Shown here: positions 47,506 to 57,742 of the stretch, one piece after another
Layout of the letters: every line of letters begins with the position of its first letter
How positions within the stretch are numbered: position 1 is the first letter of the stretch
Assembly (NCBI GenBank): GCA_025890175.1
Contig: JANPYM010000013.1
Span: 6,673 to 70,672 of the forward strand
Reading direction: 5' to 3'
Source: Ciborinia camelliae
Taxonomy: Eukaryota; Ascomycota; Leotiomycetes; Helotiales; Sclerotiniaceae
DNA: 64,000 nucleotides
Translations under genes and position numbers: made by a program
Notes under the pieces: generated by a model
The model's input: only the letters and a program-made list of their open reading frames with translations
Databases searched by the model: none
What the model was told of the DNA's origin: nothing

Positions 47506-48880
47506 CTAACAAGTTAATGAATACTTAATACTTCTATCACCATTCCAAACACCCCAATGAGTTTCATCTGCGACCGAACCATCTGTACCAGTAGATAAAG
47601 GTTTCCAAGGTTCATCGAATGCCTCGAATGAGAAAACATTAACACCCCAATTCATCATACCACAAATCGCTTCTTTCCAAAATGTGTGAGCAGATGATGT
47701 ACCTGGGGTTGAAGATTGATAATTCGAGCCTGCAGTTGGCCAACCTATTTTGAGGGGTTATGTTATGTTAGTATGTAGTTGAAATTGTAGAGGTTGGGAA
47801 TGAGAAAGGGTAAGATGAAGAAAGGGAGAAAAGAAAGGGAGGAAAAGGAGAAAACAAATGGAAAAAAAAAGAGTTCATCATACCAGTCTCTCCAACCCAA
47901 AGTTCAGGTCCATCATTAGAAGATCCAGCAACATCTTGAATCCTCGCAAAAGCTTGCATGATATCATCAAAGAAACTATGAGTAGCATTCTTCAATTCTT
48001 GACCCTGCCAATAACTGAAAGCATTGCATAATAAAATATCAACACCACCTTTGATAATAACATCCGCCGTACCATCCTGATATTTATTCCAACTATCTGC
48101 CGTTCCAACCTTGAAGTTTCCATTCAATGCCGTTTTGACATCCTTAATCTTCTCAAGAAGTTGTTCACCGGTAAAGTTTCCACGATAGAGGGTTTCGGAA
48201 CCGACGGTGATAGCGTAAACTTGGTTGATATATTGAGGGGCATATTTAACTACGGCTGCTTTATCTTTCGCGAAAGATTCATCTGTATCTGGCCTATTCA
48301 ATTTAAATGAAATGATTAGCTAACAAATCTACCAACTTTCAAACCTACAGGAGGTACTTTCAAACATAACATTCAATTCCTATCATATCCTATTATTGAT
48401 ACCTGAACAGACAAACGGACAAACAGACAAAAATGCAAACAGACAATCAAATAATCAAATAAATAATCAAATAAATAATCAAATAATCAATCAAATAATC
48501 AATCAAATAATCAATCAAATAATCAATCAAATAATCAATCAAATAATCAATCAAATAATTAATCAAATAATCAATCAAATAATCAATCAAATAATCAATC
48601 AAATAATCAAATAAACATACCAAATCCCTAAAATAACCTTAAACCCTTTAGACTTCGCAGCCGGCAAGATCTCCTTTGCCGCATCACAATCACCCGCCGC
48701 ATAACCCCTCACGATCCTAGCCGAACTCCGCGTGGAAATGGTATCGAGATCCGCCTCATAATCATAAGTAAATTTACATGTCCCATCGACCTTTTTATCC
48801 CCCAGGGCAAATCCCAATGATCCGGCGGCAGTAACGGTGGAAAGAAGTCCGGCGAGTGGAAGAATGATGAGGGATCGCAT
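47506..48880 (-). CDS. Secreted GH17 glucan 1,3-beta-glucosidase/glucanase, about 302 aa
   Basis: Three exons on the minus strand: 48621-48880, 47884-48293 and 47506-47744, with introns of 327 and 139 bp (donors gtatgt and gtatga). A signal peptide (MRSLIILPLAGLLSTVTA) is followed by LGFALGDKKVDGTC. The family hallmarks are YAITVGSETLYRG, carrying the acid/base Glu, and WVGETGWPTAGSNY, carrying the nucleophile Glu and spanning the second intron. The C-terminal half keeps NVFSFEAFDEPWKP and HWGVW. Length and motifs match yeast Bgl2-type GH17 enzymes, which cut and transfer beta-1,3-glucan in the fungal cell wall. It ends cleanly at SLTC. The first intron is unusually long and holds a 12-bp minisatellite. 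Confidence 0.88.
48446..48608. repeat. 12-bp tandem repeat inside intron 1 of the GH17 gene
   Basis: About 13 units of 'aatcaatcaaat' or 'aataatcaaata', ending about a dozen bases short of the splice donor at 48,620. Confidence 0.92.
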
Positions 48881-49561
48881 GGTGGATTAAGGTTGTGGGT
48901 TAAGGTTAAGGGGACTTGTGGGTGTTGAGGAGGGAGATGAGAGGTGGAGAGATAATTCGTTCTTGATTTGTTTATATGTATTATGTAGAGGAAATAAAAA
49001 GAAAGAAAAAAGAAATAAATGAGTGATTTCAAGTAAATATTTTAATACTTTATTTAATAAATGAAAGATTTAAATGGTAAAGTAGGGTATATCAGAAAGT
49101 TGATGGTCGATGGTAGATGGTAGATACTAGATTTACACCTCAGTGTATCAAGGGGTATTCTCTTTCCCATCAATGCCCAGCCCAGGTGATTCAGTAAAGA
49201 GATTGGATACCTTAACGGGATTTTGATGAGAATGCTTGGCTTGATGTTAAATAATACCACCTGGGTAGGAGATAAACTTCAAAAGAAGGAAAGGGAACAT
49301 GAGATGAAACTTTCCTCTTCGATGGAAGGGATGAATGAAATAAATCATCAATCTCTTTTTCAATTTTTGTTACGTTAATTATCATTAAAAAATCCAATCT
49401 TTCTCATCTACCTCCAAAATTCTCATAAGGGTAAGTTAAAATAGAAAATGATTCAACGCCTTTCCTATCCACTCAATACCTATTGAACCATTCTATATAT
49501 TCATACTCCATACCAAATAAGATATCTTCCCTTGCTACCTTCAATCAAGTACTTGCCACAT
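48881..49561. other. Intergenic between two minus-strand genes
   Basis: Promoter of the GH17 gene and 3' flank of the PQ-loop gene. Short minus-strand frames here look random. No gene supported. Confidence 0.5.
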
Positions 49562-50963
49562 TTAATGTATAGCAGATGTTGAAGTTGGTTTGGTTGCATA
49601 CATTCTGAATTGAATGAAGATAATTGCATCTTCAACAATCGTTCCTAATGATCCGATGAGCCAAGGGGTATTGATGATGATATATTCTTTCTCCAATGAA
49701 TGAAAGAGGATACCACCACCATATGTAAGGTTACCCATTAAGGAGAGGAGGAAGAAGAGAAGGGCGAGACCTATAGTTATTAGTTTGAGATTTTGATGAG
49801 GCAAACTTGAATCACATACCATCACAAGATTTCTCCTTATAATTCTTCAAAATTTGAGGAATTCGAGCACTTGATAACTTCATTAGTACTTGTTCATTTG
49901 AGGAGAAAGTTCAAGATCTCATGAAATAACTCACCCAAGATAACAGATGGCACTGAAATATCCTAAAATCTCTGCTCCAGCAGCGACCTCATTCGTTTTT
50001 GGAATATCACCACCATTCTCTGGTGTAGGGATCCAAACACCACTTCTCCAAGCAATAGCCCAACCAGCAGTTCCAACAGCAATAACAAATAAAATGCTAA
50101 TGACATTCTTCTTCCAAGCATTTCCAGTTGGTGAATCATCATCTTCCAAGATCTTGGTCAATGTATCTTCATGATGTTGAATTCCACTCATTGTTGAAGA
50201 ACGTCTTCTTCTATGAGATCCTGGAAGTCCAATACTATTATGACTTCTTTGACGAGTGAGGAGAGGATCTTCTTCGGTTGGTTCATTGGGTTCTGTTTCT
50301 TGACGCTTTTGAGAGTTGATCTTATTATAATATAGACATTGTCCGATGAGTACGAAATCCGCAATACAAAAGTAGATGGCTAAAACGATAACTGTAGGAA
50401 CAAGACCTGCCCAAATTGCACCTGAAGATGAATTAGTATTAACACGTGATGATGAAAGAATAGGATTTGTGGGAGTTGATGGAAGAGAAGAATCATCGAT
50501 ATCAAGATGATGAATTATCAAGATTGATTTGATCTTTCTCAATCCTCATCTACTCATCTACCCATCCACCCATCCACCCATTCATCCATTCATCCATCCA
50601 CCTCTACACACCCACCCATCTTTTAACTTACCTACAAGATTCGAGATATCTCCAATTAACCAAACCGTTAAGAAAGCCAATGATAATCCATCGGCGCTCT
50701 GAGATCGATAATTTAAGATAAGTTGTGGTACCTAAAGTGATCAAATCAAGTCAATATGATTCCATTCACGACCCCAAAACACATAACACAAACCCCCTTG
50801 AACACTTTAATTGGACATGAAGAGATTGAAGAGATCAGGAACTGAATACGAGGGTATCACGAACCAACAAAAAGATCCAAGTGGCCAAACTGATACTTCC
50901 AAATATCCCTGATAAAGCTTCTTGGACGGATAAATCTTGCGATAAGGTCAATAAGGACATCAT
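49562..50963 (-). CDS. PQ-loop vacuolar amino acid transporter (Ypq1/Rtc2-like), 314 aa
   Basis: Five exons on the minus strand: 50865-50963, 50632-50731, 49935-50421, 49820-49869 and 49562-49770, with introns of 133, 210, 65 and 49 bp. The joined protein has two PQ-loop repeats: LVPQLILNYRSQSADGLS with WLIGDISNLVGA, and ARIPQILKNYKEKSCDGL with SLMGNLTYGGG. Seven hydrophobic helices are expected. A cytosolic loop of about 90 residues between the halves is rich in Ser, Arg and acidic residues and contains EEDPLL, resembling a dileucine vacuolar sorting signal. Yeast Ypq proteins export basic amino acids from or into the vacuole; that substrate is inferred by homology. The start is one of two adjacent ATGs. 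Confidence 0.9.
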
Positions 50964-52079
50964 GATGTCTAGAAATTATTTCTTGATATTTGATTTGAAT
51001 TCATATAATGATTTGAAGATATAAATTTGAATGTGGAGTATTCAAGGTAGATATATGATTGAGATGACTTGATTTAATGTCTTAATGACTGAATGACTTG
51101 ACTTGACTTGACTTGACTTGACTTGACTGTGAAATAAGAAAGATTCTTGAATGATATGATTGGGTGAATGAAAGAAAATGTTTGTCGCACAAATTGATTT
51201 TCCGAGCATTGATACATTATTGCAGATTCTGCAAGATAAGATCTTGATTGAACCAATAGGAGTTATAATTTAAATACTCCGTGATTTAGCTTTATTTGGT
51301 TTGATTTAGTTTGATTTGGTTTGATTTAGCTTGATTTAGCTTGATTTATCTTGGTTTAGCTTGGTTTTTGGGTGGTGTTTGTGTTACATCATCGAATTTG
51401 TTTCAAGTACTGGACTCGAATCCTGGACTCGAGGACATGAATCTAGGTACCTAGGTAATATTCTGAATAACTTCAACATCTCATCTATAATTCTTCAGTC
51501 GACAATATAGATGAGGTATATTTGAAAGAGGTCATTATTATTTTATTATCATCACAACTTATCGTGATAAAGGTAGGGGAGGAGAAAGGATTCCTTGAGG
51601 ATTCCTACAATTGTTCTCATCTGAACTCCATACTTGATCAAAATGCAATCTTACAATCTCGAATCTTTGGAATGTGCTGACCTAAACTTCTCATCTGCGA
51701 GTATTATTATCATCATCATCATCATCCTAACCACTAATGACCTACTGACACAGCTTTTAGATTGAACAACTACTCAAGCTGGCAGATCCCGAAACCTCAA
51801 ACGAAAAACCTCGAGTAAATTCGAAGACTTATCCCATACCATTACAAAAATGAAATCATTCGATCTCAATCTTTCCAAAGTTTCAGGTTCTAATCATCTT
51901 GACTGCGACATCACTACAAGTAATACATACAGATTGGGGGCGGAATGGAAGGGAGGATGGCATTCCAAATCGTTATAGGAATTGGCACAGGAGATATCCA
52001 TGGAAGCAGTTCTATTCGCACCGAGTCAACACTTATTACGAGAGTAAAAGTTCAGGTTGTTTCGATATAAAAACCTACT
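50964..52079. other. Intergenic with pentanucleotide-like repeats
   Basis: 'gacttgacttgactt' at about 51,090-51,127 and 'gatttagcttgattt' units at 51,285-51,365, then sequence with no supportable gene. A small frame at 51,899-52,090 runs into the tandem array and is probably chance. Confidence 0.5.
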
Positions 52080-52084
52080 CCGTT

Positions 52085-52700
52085 CTTAATGGGCGATATC
52101 CGAAGTTGATACATCCAATATCTTCCTGGTTGCCATATCCAAAGTTGATTCCCCCGATACCTTCCTGGTTGCACCTACTCCCTTCTCAATGGGCGACATG
52201 CGAAGTTGATTCATCCAATATCTTCCTGGTTGCCATATCCAAAGTTGATTCCCCCGATACCTTCCTGGTTGCTATATCCAAAGTTGATACACCTACTCCC
52301 TTCTCAATGGGCGACATGCGAAGTTGATTCATCCAATATCTTCCTGGTTGCCATATCCAAAGTTGATTCCCCCGATACCTTCCTGGTTGCTATATCCAAA
52401 GTTGATACACCTACTCCCTTCTCAATGGGCGACATGCGAAGTTGATTCATCCAATATCTTCCTGGTTGCCATATCCAAAGTTGATTCCCCCGATACCTTC
52501 CTGGTTGCCATATCCAAAGTTGATACACCTACTCCCTTCAAGTTGATTCCCCCGATACCTTCCTGGTTGCTATATCCAAAGTTGATACACCTACTCCCTT
52601 CTCAATGGGCGACATGCGAAGTTGATACATCCAATATCTTCCTGGTTGCTATATCCAAAGTTGATACACCTACTCCCTTCAAGTTGATTCACGAAATACC
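52085..52700. repeat. 118-bp compound minisatellite
   Basis: The anchor 'gcgacatg' recurs at 52,193, 52,311, 52,429 and 52,609 (offsets 118, 118 and 180). Each unit contains two or three subunits of about 39-40 bp built on 'aagttgat', 'ccaatatcttcctggttgcc' and 'cccgataccttcctggttgc'. The array is nearly perfect in the middle and degenerate at the ends, so it is recently amplified. It keeps several frames open and gives spurious Ile/Pro/Ser-rich proteins. Confidence 0.93.
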
Positions 52701-52915
52701 TTCCTCATCGCCAAACCTGATATATAATTGGAGATAAATGGGAACCTTGATGAGAATTTCAAACGAAATAAATGGATCATACTACTTTATTCATTGTTCT
52801 TCTCTGGGCAGTGCATTTCTTTCATCATTTAATGTCTGAAGCTGTGGGTAAGGACACCAGGAGAGTATTTTCGTTTTCGACATTCCACCTTCAAGTCATA
52901 ATCTTTCTATTACTA
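52701..52915. other. Short intergenic
   Basis: Between the 118-bp array and the 24-bp array. No gene seen. Confidence 0.4.
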
Positions 52916-53100
52916 TATATACATATATATACCCTCCTTCCCACCCATATATACCCTCCTTCCCACCCATATATACCCTCCTTCCCACTCATATATACCC
53001 TCCTTCCCACTCATATCTACCCTCCTCCCCACCCATATATACCCTCCTTCCCACTCATATCTACCCCCCTCCCCACCTATATCTACCCATCTACCCAACC
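52916..53100. repeat. About 24-bp minisatellite directly 3' of the GH51 gene
   Basis: About eight units of 'tatataccctccttcccac' plus 'ccata' or 'tcata'. It ends within about ten bases of the GH51 stop codon (53,108 on the minus strand), so it is probably in the 3' UTR. Confidence 0.9.
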
Positions 53101-53107
53101 TTCCAAC

Positions 53108-55874
53108 CTACGTAGTAAAAACAGCAATATCATACTCTTTCAACTCAAATTCAAACTTACCTCCCTCCCCAGCAATCACATTCTTAACAATTTTAACAAC
53201 AACATCTTCTCCTTCATAAACATTCGCACTATTTCCTCCATCCAATCCAGGAGCATTCAATACAGTAAGTGTACCCATAGCACCCTTATCCACACCTTCG
53301 AAATCTATTGAGAAAGGTATTGGTTCTGTGGTATTATAGATGGCAGCTTTGAATGTGTATGAACCAGGGGAGTTAATACCGATTACATAGAATGCGGGGT
53401 TGAATTGTGAGGTGGTATTTTTATCCGAGTTTGTGATGGTGGAGGTGAATGGAACGGTGAATTTATATCGATTATTGGATAGTAGTTGAAGTTGATGCCA
53501 GGAACAACTGAGGACTGTTTTTGAGGGGTCGGCACTGAAGGTTATGAGGTCGGGCTTTGGGAGTGAGGATGTTAGTTTCAATTAAAATTTTATTTTTATT
53601 TTTGGGGATAGAAGGGTAGATTGATGAAGTAGATTGATAAAGTAGATTGATGAAGTAGATTGATAAAGTAGATTGATGAGATGAGATGAGATGAGATGAA
53701 ATAAAATAAAATTAAATAAAATAAAAACTTACAGTCCATTGAAAAGAATTTATATTTTGAAATCCAGGAGCATATGAAGCTCCAAGTACAATATCACTAT
53801 TTCTTTCCATACCAAGAAGATAAATAGCTTCACCAACAGCACCAATCCAAGTTCCATAATCCATTTTGGCAGCACTCCAATCTATTGATGGATATGAATT
53901 GGGTTGAATAACAGCATATTCACCCAACAAGATAGGATAAGATCGATTTGAATGATCAAAGTGACCGAATTGAAGTGAGAAATCATCCGGTCTAAGATAT
54001 TGATGAATATCCGTCCCCGATTCATGAGGAGCGCCAACCGAGAGAAGATCCTGAGCCGAAGAAATGATGAAAATATCGGGATATTTAGCATGGATGGCAT
54101 TGTAAAACATGGGCCATCGATAGGTTCGATATGAATCTGCTCCTCCTTCGAGATTATCTTCATTGCCTACCTCTACATAATTGATCTTCCAGGGTGATGG
54201 GTATCCGAGAGATGCGCGGAGGGCTCCGTATGGGGTGGAGGGTTCGCCGAGGAGAAATTCCAGCTCGTTTAGAGCATCATCGATATAGGGTTGGAGATCG
54301 GATTGGGGAATTACATTGGCGGGTCCTTTGTTGTTATTTAGGTAGAGGCCGGACCAGATTGCTAAGATGGGTTCGATGTTGAGGTCGGTACACCACTTTG
54401 AGAGGTTAGGTTAGATTAGTTGATTGGATGAGGGGATGGGGATGAGAGAGGGAGGATGGGGGAGGCGCAATGAGGGATGGGGATGAGGAATGGGGATGAG
54501 AGAGGGAGGATGAGGTGATGGGGATGGGGGAGGCGCAATGAGGGGTTTATTGAATTAAAACGAACGGCAGAGAACAGAAGAGTAAGAACTTACATTCATA
54601 TATTCAATCAAACCAAGTCCATCGGTACTAAATCATCAACGCATAGAGTCAGTATGTATCAAAATGCAATAGAATAGGTGAAAGGGATGCCCCGGGATTA
54701 AAGAATGCTCTAGAGATAAAAAACCAATCGAATCATACTCACTTTTGGTATCCCCAAGTTCCTATTGAAGTTTATGTATTAGTCAAGGTATTCAAGAGAA
54801 AATGGGATTGGAATTTGTATTGTTTAATCACATACCTGGTCTTCCTGGACGATCTTTAAGATGTCCTATCGTCTCATTCCATACCCATCGATAACCAAAA
54901 CTATCTCCTTCACTATTCACAATGATTGATTAGCATTATATCCCGTTATGATTAGGTATCCTTTTTGAGTGTATAAAATGGGATGAGATGGTATAGGGTG
55001 GGATAGGATGGTATGGGATTAGATGGGATGGGGGGATTGGATGGGATTGGATAGGATTGAATAGGATTGGATAGGATTGAATAGGATGAGATGGGATAGG
55101 ATGGTAAATATACATATTATTTCCTCCCGGAATTCGAAAGAAACTTGGATTAAGATCTTTCAAAGCCTTCATAAGTTCCGGACGATTCCCATTCGGTCTA
55201 TTATTATAAGTTGGTGGGAAGAGACTGATGAGATTAAAGTTGAGGTTGAGGTTGAAGGAATTGGAATTCTCGCCATCAAATTCAATGACGAAAGTATTAT
55301 TAACATCTGGCGCTTCAATTTTGGGTTCGAGAGTGAAAGAGAATTCCATCCATTCATCCGAGGAAGAATTGGAAGGTATTTCCACACTTGCGAAAACGAT
55401 ACCTGATGCTGCACCAACCAAACTTGCGGTGAAATTTCCCGTATATGAACCTAGAACCCAAAAACTTCCCATGTAGATTTGAGGTTGAATATTGATTCCC
55501 CACCATCCAGGATTTACGATTCCGATTTTCCTAGAAAGGTTTTTTTCTGATGTGATATTTGATGAGGTTCGTACATTGATTGATGTAGGTAGTGCTGAAG
55601 ATAATAGGATGGATGTATTTTGTAAAGTTAAGATTGCATTTCCAATTGCCGTCCATGGTGTTAAGGTAGATGGAAATTCTCGATTTCCTTGAAATGCTCG
55701 ATTTTGAATCAATTCAGCATAAATTCCTCCATCTCCTGAATGGTTGATATCTTCAAACATGAGTCCATATGCTAATGGTGAAGAGGCATTTCCTCCACTT
55801 GCTGATGCGGTGATATTGATGGCATTGATAATACCAATAAGTATAGGTAATATGGAAAGAATAGAATAGAACAT
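53108..55874 (-). CDS. Secreted GH51 alpha-L-arabinofuranosidase, about 666 aa
   Basis: Six exons on the minus strand: 55114-55874, 54836-54912, 54743-54761 (only 19 bp), 54594-54627, 53733-54395 and 53108-53554. A signal peptide (MFYSILSILPILIGIINA) is followed by the N-terminal YGLMFEDINHSGDGGIYAEL block and FFRIPGGNN. Spliced small exons continue as IEGDSFGYRWVWNETIGHL and GTWGYQNTDGLGLIEYMN. NYVEVGNEDN (about 54,157-54,180) carries the acid/base Glu and ILLGEYAV (about 53,911-53,935) the nucleophile Glu. The C-terminal beta domain ends ELKEYDIAVFTT. The enzyme releases arabinose from arabinan and arabinoxylan of plant walls outside the cell. All domains of a full-length family member are present and no defect is seen. 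Introns 4 and 5 carry short tandem repeats. Confidence 0.9.
53600..53700. repeat. Tandem repeat in intron 5 of the GH51 gene
   Basis: 'gtagattgat' followed by 'gaa' or 'aaa' repeats about five times, then 'gagat' pentamers. It lies within the 178-bp intron 53,555-53,732. Confidence 0.85.
54420..54545. repeat. Repeat in intron 4 of the GH51 gene
   Basis: 'ggggatgagagagggagg' and 'ggggaggcgcaatgaggg' segments occur two to three times within intron 54,396-54,593. Confidence 0.8.
54960..55105. repeat. Repeat in intron 1 of the GH51 gene
   Basis: 'gggatgagatgg' and 'tggataggattgaatagg' units fill the middle of intron 54,913-55,113. Confidence 0.8.
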
Positions 55875-57290
55875 GTTGAGAAGTTTTAGATTGAATCTGA
55901 ATGAAACCTCATGTCAATGACTTGGATATGAATAATGTGACATAAAAGATACCTGTGATATATATATATCTCGGAAATACATTTCCCCAAGGATTCATCT
56001 TCATGTACAATACTCTTCAATCATCTGATTCATCTCGGATTAAAACATTACCTTACCATCATGACCCACAAGTAAGGAGTAGGTACGTAGGGAAACATTA
56101 ACCCGAAAGTATGCAGTTGCCAAAAAATCATATAAAAAATGAAGTTATTTTCTAAGCGTTCGAATGTCGATAATATCTCCCCGCATTTCACAAACTTAAG
56201 ATTTTGATTAACATCAATGAACACTTCCGATTGATGCGCATCAAATAATTTGGATGATGCAGATATAAATCATTGAAGTGAGTTCCTTGTTTAGTCTTTC
56301 AATGTGACGTGTGAAATACTGCATGTATAGGCTAAATTCTATAGTGATCAGAGTAAATCTGGGGGTACCTAGTAGGGGAGGGCGGGGAGAGCGGGGAGGA
56401 AGATTCGGATATTTTTTGCGGGGTAAAGGGGTAAGGGTTGTAAATGTAAGATGAAGTGAAAATGAGACTCAAGTACTTATCCTACCTAGCTTGATATAAA
56501 TTAGATGGGATAATGAAATAGATGAGTAGAAATGCATGGACTATCTCAAGTCCTCAGAAGTAAATATACCCCTTGTTGACATATAGTATGTACTATGTAA
56601 TAACATATAGATTCATTAACCTTGTCCGAGTTCATAGTATTAGATGTTAAAGAGAGTGGCCATAAATGAATGAATGAATGAATGAATGGTTGAATAAATA
56701 AATGAATGAATTAAACTAATTTGACTTGAAATATCTTATGGTGAAATCAATATCCACTAGATAAGATATATTACATATAAATAAATAAATATCCTCATTG
56801 TTGAATAAGAATATTGAATCTACCGGTCGAATTGAAAAGGTATACCAGACATATACTAGGTACCTAGGTACCTAAAAAGATGACAGCGATATTGTCTGTG
56901 CTTGAAGGGATTCATGAGGCGGGAGTGGTCGGCGAATAAAAATTTGACAGCTTGAATGGGTCCCTCACGACTTTTAATAGGTCAAAATTTGAAATACCCC
57001 TCCTTCACTCTCATCCTCACTCTCACTTGCACAATATCGATAAAATCATGATGATTTGAATAGAATCATTTTTTCTTTCTATTTACTTTATCACATTCTT
57101 TTCTTTTCTCTTTATTCTTCTTTATCATTATCTGCTTTTTGCGATTCTTCTTCTTCTCCTTCTCCTATCTCAATTCCCTTTAAATTCACTCATTCTTAAG
57201 AATTAATAAAATCTCTTTTGATCTCCGACTACAGAATACTATTTAACCCTTTAAGACGTCGCATTTTATCCCATTCCAGTTGTGCCCAGA
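55875..57290. other. Intergenic between divergent genes
   Basis: Includes a TATATATATATCTCGG stretch near 55,958, an aatg/gaat tetranucleotide tract at 56,667-56,712 and a CTAGGTACCTAGGTACC palindromic cluster near 56,858-56,875. No gene seen. Confidence 0.5.
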
Positions 57291-57500
57291 TGAATTCAGC
57301 TACCCAATCCTACCTACTATCAATCTGCCATTTCTTCTACGTCCAAATAAATTCAGCTATTCGACCCTACCTACCATCATCTGCCATTCCTTTTGCGCCC
57401 AAATGAATTCAACTATTCGACCCTACCTACCATCATCTGCCATTCCTTTTGCGCCCAAATGAATTCAACTACCCGACCCTCCCTGCCATCAATCTGCCAT
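57291..57500. repeat. 57-bp tandem repeat upstream of the RdRP gene
   Basis: Four units, beginning with 'aaatgaattcaactattcg' or a variant at about 57,289, 57,345, 57,401 and 57,458, each with 'cctacctaccatcatctgcc'. It lies about 250 bp upstream of the start codon, in the promoter or leader. Confidence 0.88.
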
Positions 57501-57742
57501 CCTTTTTGAATATCTATATACAGTATACCTACCTCCCTAGGCATCCATCAATCTTCGAAATCCAATTCGTCCAAACTTAAAGAACCCTCGCCATTTTAAA
57601 CGCACCTATCCGTCTTCGCGAAGCCCAATCGAACCCTGAGGGTAACATAATTATCGAATTCCAAAGATTACAAACGGGCAAACCTCAAAAGTGTTTGGGA
57701 GAGGTTGCTCATGTTACATACAATCAAGAACATACTCGCACA

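Noticed and set aside
48396..48614. Asn/Ile/Gln repeat frame
   Set aside because: It is translated from the 12-bp intronic repeat.
52206..52737. Ile-Pro-Ser-Trp repeat proteins on the plus strand and their minus-strand mirror
   Set aside because: They are frames kept open by the 118-bp array, with no start context and no flanking coding sequence.
52772..53311. 179-codon plus-strand frame rich in Tyr-Pro-Ser
   Set aside because: It is produced by the 24-bp array and the antisense of the GH51 last exon.
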